From positions 310,001 through 374,000 of the forward strand of contig NZ_BEWA01000002.1 of assembly GCF_003112535.1 (NCBI RefSeq): 64,000 bases of DNA. The letters run 5' to 3'. Origin of the DNA: Streptomyces rishiriensis. Its GTDB lineage: Bacteria; Actinomycetota; Actinomycetes; Streptomycetales; Streptomycetaceae. The notes under the pieces were generated by a model that searched no databases, was not told the DNA's origin, and worked only from the letters and a program-made list of their open reading frames with translations. This document shows positions 6,325 through 15,283 of this stretch, piece after piece; position 1 is the first letter of the stretch; every line of letters starts with the position of its first letter. Both the position numbers and the translations under genes were made by a program.

Positions 6325-8541
6325 TCATCGCGCGCCGGCCCCCACTCCCATGACCCGCGCGTACTGCTCCCGGACCTCCCGGTACCGCAGCAGCTCCGAG
6401 GCGACGGGATCCAGCACGCGCGCCCGGCCGCACCCGGCCGCCGCCTCCCGCAGCCGGCGTTCGGCGTCCTGGCCGTAGCGCCGGGCCGGGCCGCGTGCCG
6501 CCATCCTGCAGCTCCACTCGACCAGCGGACCGCCCACGATCCCGGCCACCATCAGCAGCACCGGAACCCCGAGATTCGGCGCGAGGACGCCCACGATCTG
6601 CCCGACCAGCCACAGCCCGCCGACGACCTGGAGGAGCGTCATGCACGCCTGCGCCATGACCGCCACCGGCCACCAGCCCGGCCGCGGCGGCCGACCGGGC
6701 GGCAGTCCGGCCCGGGCCGCCAGCTCGTCCAGCGCCTCGGGCAGCCCCTGGGCGCCGCGCACGGCCGCCTCCCGCACGGCCTGCGCCCACGGTGCGGGCA
6801 GCCCCGCCGAGGCCCGCTCGGACAAGGTGCGCACCGCCTGCTCGACGCGTTGCCGAGCCGTGGTCTCCTCGTCGGGCTGGGCGGTGACCGGCAGCCGGCC
6901 GGTGGGAGGGTCGCGCCGGTCCTGGTGCCAGCGCCACAGCCGCAGCCACGGCGTCCCGCACGCGCGGCCCGCGTTGCGCAGCCAGGCGCGTTCGGCCGCC
7001 TCGCCGGCCGCGATCGCTCCCACGGCGTCCGCGAGACGGTCGGCGAACTCGTCCCGCGCCTCCTCGCTGAGCCCGGTGCGCCGCCCGGTGGCGTAGACGG
7101 GACGCAGCCGCCAGGCGGCGGTGTCCAGGTCGGCCGAGATGCGGCGCGCCGCCGCGCCGCGCTCCGCGACGAACTGGCCGAGCAGCTCGCGCAGTTCGCC
7201 GACGCCGTCCCCGGTGAGCGCGGACAGGGCGAGCACGGTGGCGCCGGGCTCGCCGAACTCCCCGAGAGCGACGCCGTCCTCGTCCAGAAGGCGCCGCAGG
7301 TCGTCGAGGACCAGCTCGGCGGCCTCGCCGGGCAGCCGGTCGACCTGGTTGAGCACGATGAACATGACCTCCGCGTGGCCCGCCATGGGTCGCAGATAGC
7401 GCTCGTGCAGGACGGCGTCGGCGTACTTCTCCGGATCGACGACCCAGATGACCGCGTCGACGAGCCCGAGGACGCGGTCGACCTGCTCGCGGTGCTGGAC
7501 GGCCGCGGAGTCGTGGTCGGGCAGGTCGATCAGGACGAGCCCGCGCAGCTGCTCCTCCGCGTCCGCGCTCTGCACCGGCCGCCTGCGCAGTCGTCCCGGG
7601 ATGCCGAGCCGGTCGATCAGGGTCGCCGCGCCGTCGCTCCAGCTGCAGGCGATGGGCGCCGAGGTGGTCGGCCGGCGTACGCCCGTCTCCGAGATGGTCA
7701 CTCCGGCGAGGGCGTTGAACAGCTGCGACTTCCCGCTTCCGGTGGCCCCCGCGAGAGCGACGACCGTGTGCTGCCCGGAGAGCCTGCGCCGGGCAGCCGC
7801 CTCGTCGAGGACCCGGCCGGCCCGGGCGAGCGTCCTGTTGTCGAGGCGTGCGCGGGAGAGCCCCACGAGCTCGCGCAGGGCGTCGAGCCGGGACCGCAGA
7901 TGCCCGTCGTAGACGAGCGGGGTCGTGGGCAGGGAGCTTCCCCCGCCCCCTCCCCCTCCCCCGCCGCCCCGGGCCTCCTTGACGGCGGCCTGTTCGGCGG
8001 CGGACGCCTCGGTCACCCGACGGGCGATGAGACCGTCGTCCCAGGCCGCGCCGCCCTCCGACGGGGAGTCGGCGCGAGAGCCCTGACCGGAGGCCGTGCG
8101 GGCGGAGGCGTCCTCGGCGGAGGCGGACGCGCCACCGTCGGCTCCGCCCGCTCCGGATCCGGCGTCGGGCACGCGCGCGTGGCGGGCGGCCTCGCGTTCC
8201 GCGCGCTCGCGCCGCTCGGCACGACGCTCCCGCGCGCGGTGCTCTTGCTGATCCTCAGGCTCTTGCGGATCCCGGGGAGCCCGCTGCTCTCGAGGGGCCC
8301 GGGGTTCCTGGTCCCGAACCCCCGTCGCCGGGCCCTCCTCCTCCCCCGAACCACGAACGTCCCCCCGCTCCGGATCCCCCGTGCTCCCGGTGATCCCGGT
8401 GCTCCCGGTGCTCCCGGTCTTCCCGTTCTCCCGGCTATCGCGGTTGTCTCCGTCACCCATGTGGTCCGTGCGATTCCTGTGGCCCATGCGATGCGTGTGG
8501 TCCGTGTGGTCCGTGTGGTCCTGGTCAGTGACGGCGGTCAC
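6325..8541 (-). CDS. dynB: Dynamin-like GTPase DynB (membrane-bound partner)
   Basis: 738 aa from GTG 8541, with its ribosome site AAGGAGAGG inside the last codons of dynA. Residues 1-205 are low complexity: HTDHTDHTH, a GSTGSTG run, charged Arg/Glu repeats and a poly-Gly stretch. The GTPase domain has P-loop GATGSGKS (265-272), switch Thr in RPTTSAPI, DLPDHDS and NQVDRL. Two hydrophobic segments near 610-665 anchor it in the membrane. DynA and DynB stabilise FtsZ rings at sporulation septa in Streptomyces; the membrane-spanning member is DynB. The repetitive N-terminus is unlikely to be conserved. Confidence 0.8.
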   Translation of the reverse strand: MTAVTDQDHTDHTDHTHRMGHRNRTDHMGDGDNRDSRENGKTGSTGSTGITGSTGDPERGDVRGSGEEEGPATGVRDQEPRAPREQRAPRDPQEPEDQQEHRARERRAERRERAEREAARHARVPDAGSGAGGADGGASASAEDASARTASGQGSRADSPSEGGAAWDDGLIARRVTEASAAEQAAVKEARGGGGGGGGGGSSLPTTPLVYDGHLRSRLDALRELVGLSRARLDNRTLARAGRVLDEAAARRRLSGQHTVVALAGATGSGKSQLFNALAGVTISETGVRRPTTSAPIACSWSDGAATLIDRLGIPGRLRRRPVQSADAEEQLRGLVLIDLPDHDSAAVQHREQVDRVLGLVDAVIWVVDPEKYADAVLHERYLRPMAGHAEVMFIVLNQVDRLPGEAAELVLDDLRRLLDEDGVALGEFGEPGATVLALSALTGDGVGELRELLGQFVAERGAAARRISADLDTAAWRLRPVYATGRRTGLSEEARDEFADRLADAVGAIAAGEAAERAWLRNAGRACGTPWLRLWRWHQDRRDPPTGRLPVTAQPDEETTARQRVEQAVRTLSERASAGLPAPWAQAVREAAVRGAQGLPEALDELAARAGLPPGRPPRPGWWPVAVMAQACMTLLQVVGGLWLVGQIVGVLAPNLGVPVLLMVAGIVGGPLVEWSCRMAARGPARRYGQDAERRLREAAAGCGRARVLDPVASELLRYREVREQYARVMGVGAGAR

Positions 8542-8544
8542 CGG

Positions 8545-10149
8545 TCACCTCTCCTTCTGCAGTACGGACAGCGCGGCGATGAGTTCGGCCTGGGGTTCGG
8601 GGTGGACTTCGAGTCCGTCGAGGGGCGCGAGGCGGCGCTCGCGCTCGGCGTGCATGACGCGGTCCAGGTGCTCGGCGAGCAGTCGTCCGGCCCGGTCGCG
8701 CAGCCGCAGCGCCCCGTGGGCGCCGATCCGTTCGGCGAGCCCCTCGCCCGCGGAACGCGCCCTGCGGCCGCCCAGCAGGGCGGTGGCGACGAGGGCGGCG
8801 ACGGCCTCCGGATCCGGCGCGACACCGCGTTCCAGGCCCCGCACCTCGTCCTCGGCGTACTCGTCGAGTTCGCGACGCCACCGCCGTACCGCGAGGCCGA
8901 TCCGGTGCTCGACGCTCTCCGGTGCCGTGTCCCGGTCCGTCAGCTCCGGCGCTTCAGCGGCGGGTTCGCGCCGCCAGGCCTCGTCGACGCGTTCGTCGGC
9001 GGCGGAGACGGCACACAGCAGGAGCGCGACGAGGCTCTCCGACAGGGCGTCGAGGAGTTCGCCGGCGGTGCAGTCCAGGGGGAAGGCCCGCCAGCGCTTG
9101 AGGGCGTCGCCGGCGAGCACGGCGCCGCTCTGCAGTCGGCCCCGCACACGCTTGTACTCACTGTCGTACGCCGTTTCCACGGCCGAGGTGAGCCGCAGGG
9201 CCGCCGAGTACTGCGCGGCGGCGGCGCCGGCCAGCTCGGGCATACGGGCCTTGAGGGAGTTGAGCACGCCGTGGGCCGTGCGGGTCAGGACGTGGCGGCG
9301 GGCGGCGGAGTCCTGGGTGTGATGGGCCAGCCAGGTCCGCAACGGCGCCACCGCGGTGGCCGGCAGCAGCCCGCCGCCCCAGGCGGACTCGGGCAGCTCC
9401 GGGACCGTGAAGCGCGGGACGTCCCCGAGCCCGGCCTTGGTGAGCAGGGCGCCGTACTGCCGGGACACCTCGGAGACGACCTGGTGGGGGACGCGGTCGA
9501 GGACGGTCACGAGCATGGCGTCGTACTCCTTGGCGGTGCGCAGCAGATGCCAGGGCACGGCGTCGGCGTAACGGGCGGCCGTCGTGACCATCACCCAGAT
9601 GTCGGCGGCGCAGATCAGTTCGGCGGCGAGGACGCGGTTGTCGGCGACGAGGGAGTCGATGTCGGGCGCGTCGAGGAGGGCGAGGCCGGGCGGCAGAGTG
9701 TCGGCGGTCTCGATGCGCAGCACGCGTCTGCCGTCCTCGCCGGGCAGCAACAGGTCCTCCGTGGAGTCCTGATGGGGCGCCCACACGCGGGTGAGGCCGG
9801 GCAGCACCCGCATGCCGCTGAACCAGTGATGGTCCTCCGGATGGCATACGAGCACCGGGGTCCGTGTCGTCGGCCGCAGCACGCCCGCCTCGCTGACGCG
9901 CCGCCCCACCAGGGAGTTGACGAGGGTGGACTTGCCGGCGCCGGTGGACCCGCCCACCACCGCCAGCAGCGGGGCCTCCGGCTGCCTGAGCCGGGGCACC
10001 AAGTAGTCGTCGAGCTGGGCGAGGAGTTCGTCGCGGTTGGCACGCGCGCGTGGGGCGCCCGCCAGGGGTAGCGGAAAGCGTGCGGCGGCGACACGGTCGC
10101 GCAGGGCGGAGAGTGCGTCGAGCAGCTGAGGCCGTACGTCCAAGGTCAC
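8545..10149 (-). CDS. dynA: Dynamin-like GTPase DynA
   Basis: 534 aa from GTG 10149 ([20 protein letters not shown]); an ATG at 10191 would add 14 residues encoded in AT-rich, promoter-like DNA, and neither start has a clear ribosome site. The P-loop is [10 protein letters not shown] (66-75), with switch Thr in RPTTRTPV and DAPDIDS. The rest is helical with no obvious membrane span, fitting DynA, which needs DynB for membrane localisation. It is the first gene of the dynA-dynB-ssbB operon; only 3 bases separate its stop from the dynB start. Role: sporulation septation. Confidence 0.8.
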   Translation of the reverse strand: MTLDVRPQLLDALSALRDRVAAARFPLPLAGAPRARANRDELLAQLDDYLVPRLRQPEAPLLAVVGGSTGAGKSTLVNSLVGRRVSEAGVLRPTTRTPVLVCHPEDHHWFSGMRVLPGLTRVWAPHQDSTEDLLLPGEDGRRVLRIETADTLPPGLALLDAPDIDSLVADNRVLAAELICAADIWVMVTTAARYADAVPWHLLRTAKEYDAMLVTVLDRVPHQVVSEVSRQYGALLTKAGLGDVPRFTVPELPESAWGGGLLPATAVAPLRTWLAHHTQDSAARRHVLTRTAHGVLNSLKARMPELAGAAAAQYSAALRLTSAVETAYDSEYKRVRGRLQSGAVLAGDALKRWRAFPLDCTAGELLDALSESLVALLLCAVSAADERVDEAWRREPAAEAPELTDRDTAPESVEHRIGLAVRRWRRELDEYAEDEVRGLERGVAPDPEAVAALVATALLGGRRARSAGEGLAERIGAHGALRLRDRAGRLLAEHLDRVMHAERERRLAPLDGLEVHPEPQAELIAALSVLQKER

Positions 10150-10472
10150 CACACGCGAAGAATGCCCAATTTTAGGGGATTTATGAAGCATATAGGCATG
10201 TCTGCGCGCCGATAGGACACAACGGACGGAAGGTGCGACTGGGACAGAGGCACAGCCCAGGCATAACGAGTGCACAACACCCGCGTTCCGGGACGCCAAA
10301 AGCGATGCACGATTCGCACCTGCCTGCGATTATCAGGACCGCTTCACCGAACCTCCACATTGAGCCACGGAGGCGAAGCAACCAGGACAAGGAACCGGGA
10401 GCCCTATCCTTGTCCCCGGCAGCGTGACGGATCGGCCCACACCCGGGCAGCACGTACGAGGCCACCACATCG
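10150..10472. other. Intergenic region between dynA and tRNA-Arg
   Basis: No gene supported. AT-rich stretches near 10165-10200 are the likely dynA promoter area. The right half should carry the tRNA promoter, but I see no convincing -35/-10 pair. Confidence 0.4.
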
Positions 10473-10545
10473 GCCCCCGTAGCTCAGTGGATAGAGCAGG
10501 CGCCTTCTAAGCGCTTGGCCGCAGGTTCGAGTCCTGCCGGGGGCG
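10473..10545 (+). tRNA. tRNA-Arg (anticodon TCT)
   Basis: 73 bases fold into a full cloverleaf. The acceptor stem is GCCCCCG/CGGGGGC (10473-10479 with 10538-10544). The D-arm is GCTC/GAGC. The anticodon loop CTTCTAA (10504-10510) has TCT at 10506-10508. The T-arm is GCAGG TTCGAGT CCTGC. The discriminator base is G10545 and CCA is not fully encoded (CA follows). It reads AGA codons, rare in such GC-rich genomes. Accessory DNA lies directly downstream. Confidence 0.95.
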
Positions 10546-10554
10546 CAAGTCTCC

Positions 10555-10579
10555 GCCCTCCCTCCGGGAGGGCATTTTT
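10555..10579 (+). terminator. Terminator of tRNA-Arg
   Basis: GCCCTCCC (10555-10562) pairs with GGGAGGGC (10566-10573), followed by A and five T residues, ten bases after the tRNA. Confidence 0.85.
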
Positions 10580-10612
10580 GCTGGTCAGAGCACGTTTCGC
10601 TCGCCATGACGA

Positions 10613-10656
10613 AGCCCCGGCCCCTCCCCCGATGATCAGAGGGAAGGTCCGGGGCT
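10613..10656. repeat. Stem-loop repeat, copy 1
   Basis: Arms AGCCCCGG (10613-10620) and CCGGGGCT (10649-10656). The loop contains CTCCCCCGATGATCAGAGGGA. A related element with the same outer arms and a similar loop lies at 14072-14116. Such elements often act as terminators in Streptomyces. Confidence 0.6.
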
Positions 10657-10795
10657 GTCCGGTCGTATCCGGGTTTTCGCGGGTGGCTGTGTCGAATGCG
10701 TGTCGAGTTTTCGGCGAGAGGCGTCAGTCTCCGTCGGCCGGCTCGGGGAGATCTCCAGCGGCCTCCAGCCGCCTTTTCAGGTCAGGCGGCTGGAG

Positions 10796-11417
10796 TCAAC
10801 GCATAGAGCCTCCACCGATCCCGGAGCGGTTCCTGCAGAAGACGACGTCGGGCTCGCCTGCCTCGCGTATGACCTCGCCGTCGGCGATCGCGTGGAGGTG
10901 TCCGATGCGGGCCTTCTTGGCTGCGTAGTCCGGGGCACGGGAGGTCTTCCAGGTCTTCACGCGTTGGAAGGAGACGCCTTCCTCGCGGAGCGGGATGCGC
11001 AGGCCCTCGTGGCTGATGTCGTCGGCCACCCCGTCGGCGACCAGGAAGTCCGCGAGCTTGGTCAGGCTCCAAGTCGAGAACGGCAGGTCGTGCTCGGTCG
11101 GCCTGGACTTGGCGATCTTCTTGATCTCCCGTCGCTCGGGCGGCGTGAACGTCCTGGCCCGGCCGCCGGAGTAATTCGGACACAAAGACCCGAAAGCCGT
11201 CGGCGTTGAAATTGTGGATCACGTCCCGTACCCGGTCGGGGCTGGTGAACGACACCTCGGCGATCCGCGCGACCGGCATGCCCTGCGCGGACAGCAGCAC
11301 CATCTGCGCACGCCGCCAGGTCACCACCGAACCCGTGCCTCTGCGGATGATCCGCAACAGGCGCTGCCCCTCGTCGTCATCGATCGCGCGGACCTGTACT
11401 CGTTCTGCCACCCGCAC
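10796..11417 (-). pseudogene. IS630-family transposase remnant, frameshifted and truncated
   Basis: Reading from 11417 the frame gives an IS630-type N-terminal HTH (VVTWRRAQMVLLSAQGMPVA, then IAEVSFTSPDRVRDVIHNFNADGF). It then shifts frame near 11180, and the second frame continues as YSGGRARTFTPPERREIKKIAKSRP, LPFSTWSLTKLADFLV and VSFQRVKTWKTS. The match stops near VVFC, just where the DDE domain should begin. No intact catalytic domain remains, so the copy is dead. I found no clear terminal inverted repeats. It marks past insertion downstream of the tRNA. Confidence 0.8.
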
Positions 11418-11472
11418 AGCCCGGCAATACCACGCCGTCCGGACCAGCGTCCGGACGACCTGTCACGTCCTC

Positions 11473-12123
11473 TCAGGGCGCGATGACGAACTCCAGGGTC
11501 GCTTGCGCGAGGTCGGCGAGGAACCGGGCACGGTCGAAGCCCTCGGCTTCGGCCATGCCCGGCGGAGGCGTATTCATGAAGCTGAAGTGACCGGCCCCCG
11601 GCACGACACGAAGGTCGACCTGGGCCGGTGCACCCTCCAGGCGGACGGCCTGCTCGACGGGCGTGACGGTGTCCATCTCTCCCGCGTAGACGAGCATCGG
11701 CGCCTTCACCGCGTCCAGGGCGCCCGGAGCGGCGAACCAGCCGGTCGCGGGAGTGTACAAGACGAGACGGCTGACGCGTGGCTCATGGGGGACATCCAGC
11801 GGCCTGCCGTCCCGTCCCCAGGGCGTCGCACCGGCGAGACAGAGGCCGGCCCATCCGCCGATCGAGTGGCCGACCACCACAACAGGCGCGTCCTCAGGCG
11901 CCCACTGGTGGAGGGCCTCGACCAGCCCCACCGGGCGTGCGAGAAGCTCAGCGGTGGTCGCCTCCCGGGCGGCGAAGCGCTCGAAGCAGGGCGCGATGAC
12001 CTGGCAGTCATGGGCTGCCAAGTGCTCCAAGAGGGGCCGGTAACGCTCCGGGTCGCCGCCTGCTCCAGCCGCGAAGAGAACGACACGCTCACGGTTCGTG
12101 GGACCAAGTGTCAGTGCCTGCAT
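11473..12123 (-). CDS. Alpha/beta hydrolase
   Basis: 216 aa from ATG 12123, with AAGGAACGAG upstream. The fold is compact and single-domain: oxyanion region LFAAGAGGDPERYRPLLEHL, nucleophile elbow GHSIGG (Ser about 92), acid Asp in YAGEMDTVTPVEQ and catalytic His in VPGAGHFSFM. There is no signal peptide, so it is cytoplasmic. Closest in shape to dienelactone hydrolase/esterase-like proteins; the substrate cannot be told. It is isolated between an IS remnant and weakly coding DNA, in the accessory zone after tRNA-Arg. Confidence 0.8.
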   Translation of the reverse strand: MQALTLGPTNRERVVLFAAGAGGDPERYRPLLEHLAAHDCQVIAPCFERFAAREATTAELLARPVGLVEALHQWAPEDAPVVVVGHSIGGWAGLCLAGATPWGRDGRPLDVPHEPRVSRLVLYTPATGWFAAPGALDAVKAPMLVYAGEMDTVTPVEQAVRLEGAPAQVDLRVVPGAGHFSFMNTPPPGMAEAEGFDRARFLADLAQATLEFVIAP

Positions 12124-12717
12124 CTCGTTCCTTCACCACAATGCCGTTCCCCGAAGTCGGCCCGCGGGTCACGCCTCGCTCATTTACGGCCTCAGGTTAG
12201 CGCGCCGCAGATCGCGGGATTCGAACGGCTCGCGTCGCGCCAGCAGGGGCAAACGTCGCCTGATACGGCACCAGCTGCGTGACAACGCCGCATTCGGCCC
12301 GGCGTCGAATGACACGGGCAGTCGCATGCCTCGTAGACGACCGGGAGGTCGACAGGCGCCGAGGCCGGGGAGGACTCTGCGCAGGCGTGGTGGGTGCCGA
12401 TCCGGCATGCGGTCGATCGGTGCGGGGATTGCCGAGGTGTCCGTGACGCGGGTCTGTCGACGGGGGCGCATCAGCGGACCTCCACCAGGCCGACGGGTGG
12501 ACGAGCGCAATGTCCTCCCTTTGAGCGTTTGCCGGTGGTCCACGTCGTCGGAGGCACGCCGGCGGGCGGCTGTGGTCCTGTCCGGAGACAGGGAGGCGGC
12601 GAGGGTGGCCGACGGCCCGGAGGTCGTTAAGCGGCGGCGGTGCCTGCCCCTGGGGAATTGCCGCTCTCCGGTGAGCGAGACGGCACGGTGGATACGGTTG
12701 AGCACGCTGGTCGGCTC
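12124..12717. other. No supported gene
   Basis: Several open frames exist on both strands but all are Arg/Pro-rich, lack ribosome sites and show no family resemblance. This looks like decayed DNA. Confidence 0.4.
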
Positions 12718-12999
12718 CTACCGCTCATGGCCCGGTCCCCCGACATCGCCCGTCGTGGGGACCGTATTGCGTACGACCGCCCAGAGGGTGCGACCGTTCG
12801 TGCTGGTGGCCAGGAGCCCGAAGCGACCGGCCTCCGCAACCACGTCCATGACCTCCCGCCACGACTCGGCGGAGAGCGCGTCCGGCACCTCCGCTTCCAC
12901 CGACGTGCGCCAGGGGTGTTCCTCGGCAACGGCCCCCGCGTACGCAGCCACGACGGCGAGCACCTCCCCGAGGGGATAGGGCTTTCCCTCCATAATCAT
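12718..12999 (-). CDS. Hypothetical protein
   Basis: 93 aa from ATG 12999 (MIMEGKPYPLGEVLAVVAAY), or 91 aa from ATG 12993. Codon third positions are strongly GC, unlike the frames around it, and the protein has balanced composition with a plausible alternating fold (ALSAESWREVMDVVAEAGRF, then GLLATSTNGRTLWAVV). No motif recognised and no good ribosome site seen. It could be a small enzyme-inhibitor or immunity-like protein, but nothing supports a specific function. Confidence 0.5.
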   Translation of the reverse strand: MIMEGKPYPLGEVLAVVAAYAGAVAEEHPWRTSVEAEVPDALSAESWREVMDVVAEAGRFGLLATSTNGRTLWAVVRNTVPTTGDVGGPGHER

Positions 13000-13341
13000 C
13001 GACCGAGGGGGCCATGCTGGACCTACCCGAAGCAGCTGAATCGGCAACCAAAGGATCAACTTGCGAGGGTGCCGGGAAGTTCTAGAGTGTATTGTGAGAC
13101 CTAGGCACTGGCCATTTCAAAGCCTAGTAGTATATCTCCTCAGCGGCATAGCGGCTCTTTTTTGGGGGATGGGCAGCCTTGCGACCCGCAAGCCATTTAC
13201 AGAGGGCATCGTTTTCCCGTATTTGGCGTTTGCCCCGTGGGGTTGGCGAGGCTCATGGCGATTAGCCGCCTTTCCCGTTCCGAATCCCAATTCGAGCAAA
13301 GGACAGGGGGCCGGAATCATACCTTCAGGAGGTCGAGAATT
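13000..13341. other. AT-rich intergenic region
   Basis: No gene supported. Composition drops well below the surrounding GC, for example around 13105-13165. It is a plausible promoter region for the gene starting at 13342, whose AGGAGG lies at 13327-13332. Confidence 0.4.
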
Positions 13342-13892
13342 ATGTCAGCGCCGACACTTCAGACTGCGTTCGTCGACTGGACGTCCGCCGATCCCGTTCG
13401 AGATCGGGCCAGTGGGGTCCTGGGCGATGTTGCCGTGTCGATCGAGGGACCTCTGGGTAACTCTTTCATCAGCAACGAATACGACGGCTACGGATGGTCG
13501 GCATTCGAGCCGGAGCTTCCTCTCAGCGATGCGGTAGAAGTACGTGGCAGCGCTCCCGGAAGCGACTTCGTGGTCACATTCGATCCCCCGGTGCGGCAAC
13601 CAGTGTTTGATGTTGCCTCGCTCGCCTCCACCATGAAGTTCACGAACCTCCCGCCCGGGGCCAGGGCGGAAAGCTCAGCGGCGACGTCGACTTCGACGCG
13701 TCCGGCGACACGGTCAGAGGCAAGGCACATGAGGCCGCGGTGAACTCCGAAGGGATCCTGGTCACGGACTCCAACGGCACGATCCGCCTCACCGGGGACC
13801 ACGAGTACGGCTCGGTCAGATTCACCCTGACGCCGAACTTCACGGCCTCCGTGCCCGACGGCGTCATGATCCAAATCGGAATCGGCGGGTGA
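13342..13892 (+). pseudogene. Unknown small beta-rich protein, split by a frameshift
   Basis: ATG 13342 follows a perfect AGGAGG. The first frame gives MSAPTLQTAFVDWTSADPVR and runs sensibly to about KFTNLPPG, near 13660, after which it turns Ser/Thr/Arg-rich and stops at 13743. The -1 frame continues as a convincing protein (GKLSGDVDFDASGDTVRG, then ILVTDSNGTIRLTGDHEYGS, then FTASVPDGVMIQIGIGG) and ends at 13892. Together they would make about 183 aa of mostly beta structure. No family recognised. A single-base loss near 13655-13668 explains the break. No standard X-XXY-YYZ slippery site is visible, so programmed frameshifting is unlikely but untested. Confidence 0.6.
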
Positions 13893-14071
13893 GGCCGAAC
13901 GCCCGGACGGGGTCGGCGAGTGGCATGTCTGCTTTCGGCGTCGGACGCACCAACCCGCCGCCAGCGCGATGAGAACGGCAACCGCGCCCCCTTCCGAATG
14001 TGTGTCGAAGGCACCGCACATCCGCGGTAGTCAGCCGCGGATCACCAAGTCACGGTTCACCCGACACGCCG

Positions 14072-14116
14072 AAGCCCCGGACACTCCCCGACGATCAAGG
14101 GGAGGTGCCGGGGCTG
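14072..14116. terminator. Stem-loop repeat, copy 2; probable terminator of the acyltransferase gene
   Basis: Arms AGCCCCGG (14072-14079) and CCGGGGCT (14109-14116), with inner arms CTCCCC/GGGGAG, so most of the element pairs. It lies 31 bases beyond the acyltransferase stop and resembles the element at 10613-10656. The bracketed 3.4 kb is accessory DNA. Confidence 0.65.
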
Positions 14117-14146
14117 TTCGGGTGTCCAAGCGGCCGCCGGGACGAC

Positions 14147-15283
14147 TCAGCGGGGTTCCGGGCGGAACAGGGCGCTGGAGAGGCGGCGGCGCAGCAGGCG
14201 GCTCACCGGGCGTTCGATCAGCCGGTGCACCAGCCACGAGGCCGTCAGCATGGCGCTGATCGTCAGAGCGAGCACCTGGTACGGCGACAGCCGGTCCTTC
14301 AGCGCTCCGATGATCTCCCAGCCGATGTACTGGTGCATGAGATACAGCGGATAGGTGACTGCCCCCGCGTAAGGGAGCCAGCGCCACTTCATCCAGTTCA
14401 GCTTCCCGGTCGCGACGAGGGCCATCACCCCGAAGCAGGCGGCGAGCACGGCGACGACCGGCCAGAAGGGGATGCCCTGATGGAAGTAGCCGCGCGATCG
14501 GCTCCAGGTGTCGTGGGCGGAGGGCAGGGACGCCCCGAAGCACAGCAGGACCACACCGACGAGCATCAGATTCGGCCGGAAACGGTAGATCAGGAAGAAG
14601 GCCATGCCGGCGATGAAGTACCAGCAGTAGTTCGGCATGAGCAGCCCGTAGAGCGGCGACTCCTCGGACTTCGCCAAGAGCATGCCCGCCGCGGCCCAGA
14701 CGCAGCAGAAGGCCAGCACGCGACGGTACGTCAGGCCCCACCACGCCATCACCGCGAACAGGAGGTAGAAGCGCAGTTCGGCGTAGAGCGTCCAGTACAC
14801 CCCGTCGACCTTGGCGACGCCGAGCGGCTCCTGAAGCATCGTCAGGTTCGTCACCACGTCGGCCACGGGCAGCGGATTCTGACCGCCCGGCACGAGCAGC
14901 AGCACGACGGTGGTGGCCAGGACGGCGAACCAGTACGCGGGGTACAGCCGGACCACCCGGGAGACGAAGAAGGACTCCAGGGACCTGCCCCAGCAGCTCA
15001 TACAGATGACGAAACCGCTGATCAGGAAGAACAACGGCACGCCCAGCCAGCCGTAGGCGGTGGAGGGGAACGCGGCGGGGAACAGCGTCTCCCCGCGGGC
15101 CGACCAGCCTCCGTAGAGCGCCATGTAGTGGTACGCCACCACCATCAACGCCGCCAGCAGCCGCATGCCGTCGAGCGCGGCAATGCGGCCGCCGCGCCGG
15201 TGCACCACGGCGGGCGTCGGCTCCGGTAGGACGCGCGGCAGGGTCAGCGTCGGCGAGTCGTTCACGAGCAAGGCGACTCCCAC
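14147..15283 (-). CDS. Acyltransferase family 3 membrane protein
   Basis: 378 aa from GTG 15283. About ten hydrophobic helices. The N-terminus carries the family hallmark: ALDGMRLLAALMVVAYHY with the catalytic-type His in helix 1, then GVPLFFLISGFVI and FFVSRVVRLYPAYWFAV (Arg-x10-Arg pattern). Members O-acylate sugars or secondary metabolites using acyl-CoA across the membrane. It lies in the accessory zone without an obvious partner; acylation of a surface glycan or exported metabolite are both possible. A TTG or GTG a few codons downstream could also be the start. Confidence 0.85.
   Translation of the reverse strand: MGVALLVNDSPTLTLPRVLPEPTPAVVHRRGGRIAALDGMRLLAALMVVAYHYMALYGGWSARGETLFPAAFPSTAYGWLGVPLFFLISGFVICMSCWGRSLESFFVSRVVRLYPAYWFAVLATTVVLLLVPGGQNPLPVADVVTNLTMLQEPLGVAKVDGVYWTLYAELRFYLLFAVMAWWGLTYRRVLAFCCVWAAAGMLLAKSEESPLYGLLMPNYCWYFIAGMAFFLIYRFRPNLMLVGVVLLCFGASLPSAHDTWSRSRGYFHQGIPFWPVVAVLAACFGVMALVATGKLNWMKWRWLPYAGAVTYPLYLMHQYIGWEIIGALKDRLSPYQVLALTISAMLTASWLVHRLIERPVSRLLRRRLSSALFRPEPR

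Noticed and set aside
6850..10071. Open frame of about 1073 codons on the plus strand
   Set aside because: Antisense to dynA and dynB, whose GTPase motifs are unmistakable.
10473..10545. tRNA-Arg as the attachment site of the integrative element at 1-3535
   Set aside because: It lies 7 kb from int with housekeeping dynAB/ssbB genes between, and no repeat of the tRNA 3' end was found next to int. The element's attachment site must be elsewhere.
12184..12705. Possible minus-strand gene of 173 codons
   Set aside because: Arg-rich translation, no ribosome site, no recognisable motif; composition like shadow frames.
13642..13670. Programmed -1 frameshift site
   Set aside because: No X-XXY-YYZ heptamer in the right frame and no evident downstream pseudoknot; a one-base deletion or sequence error is simpler.
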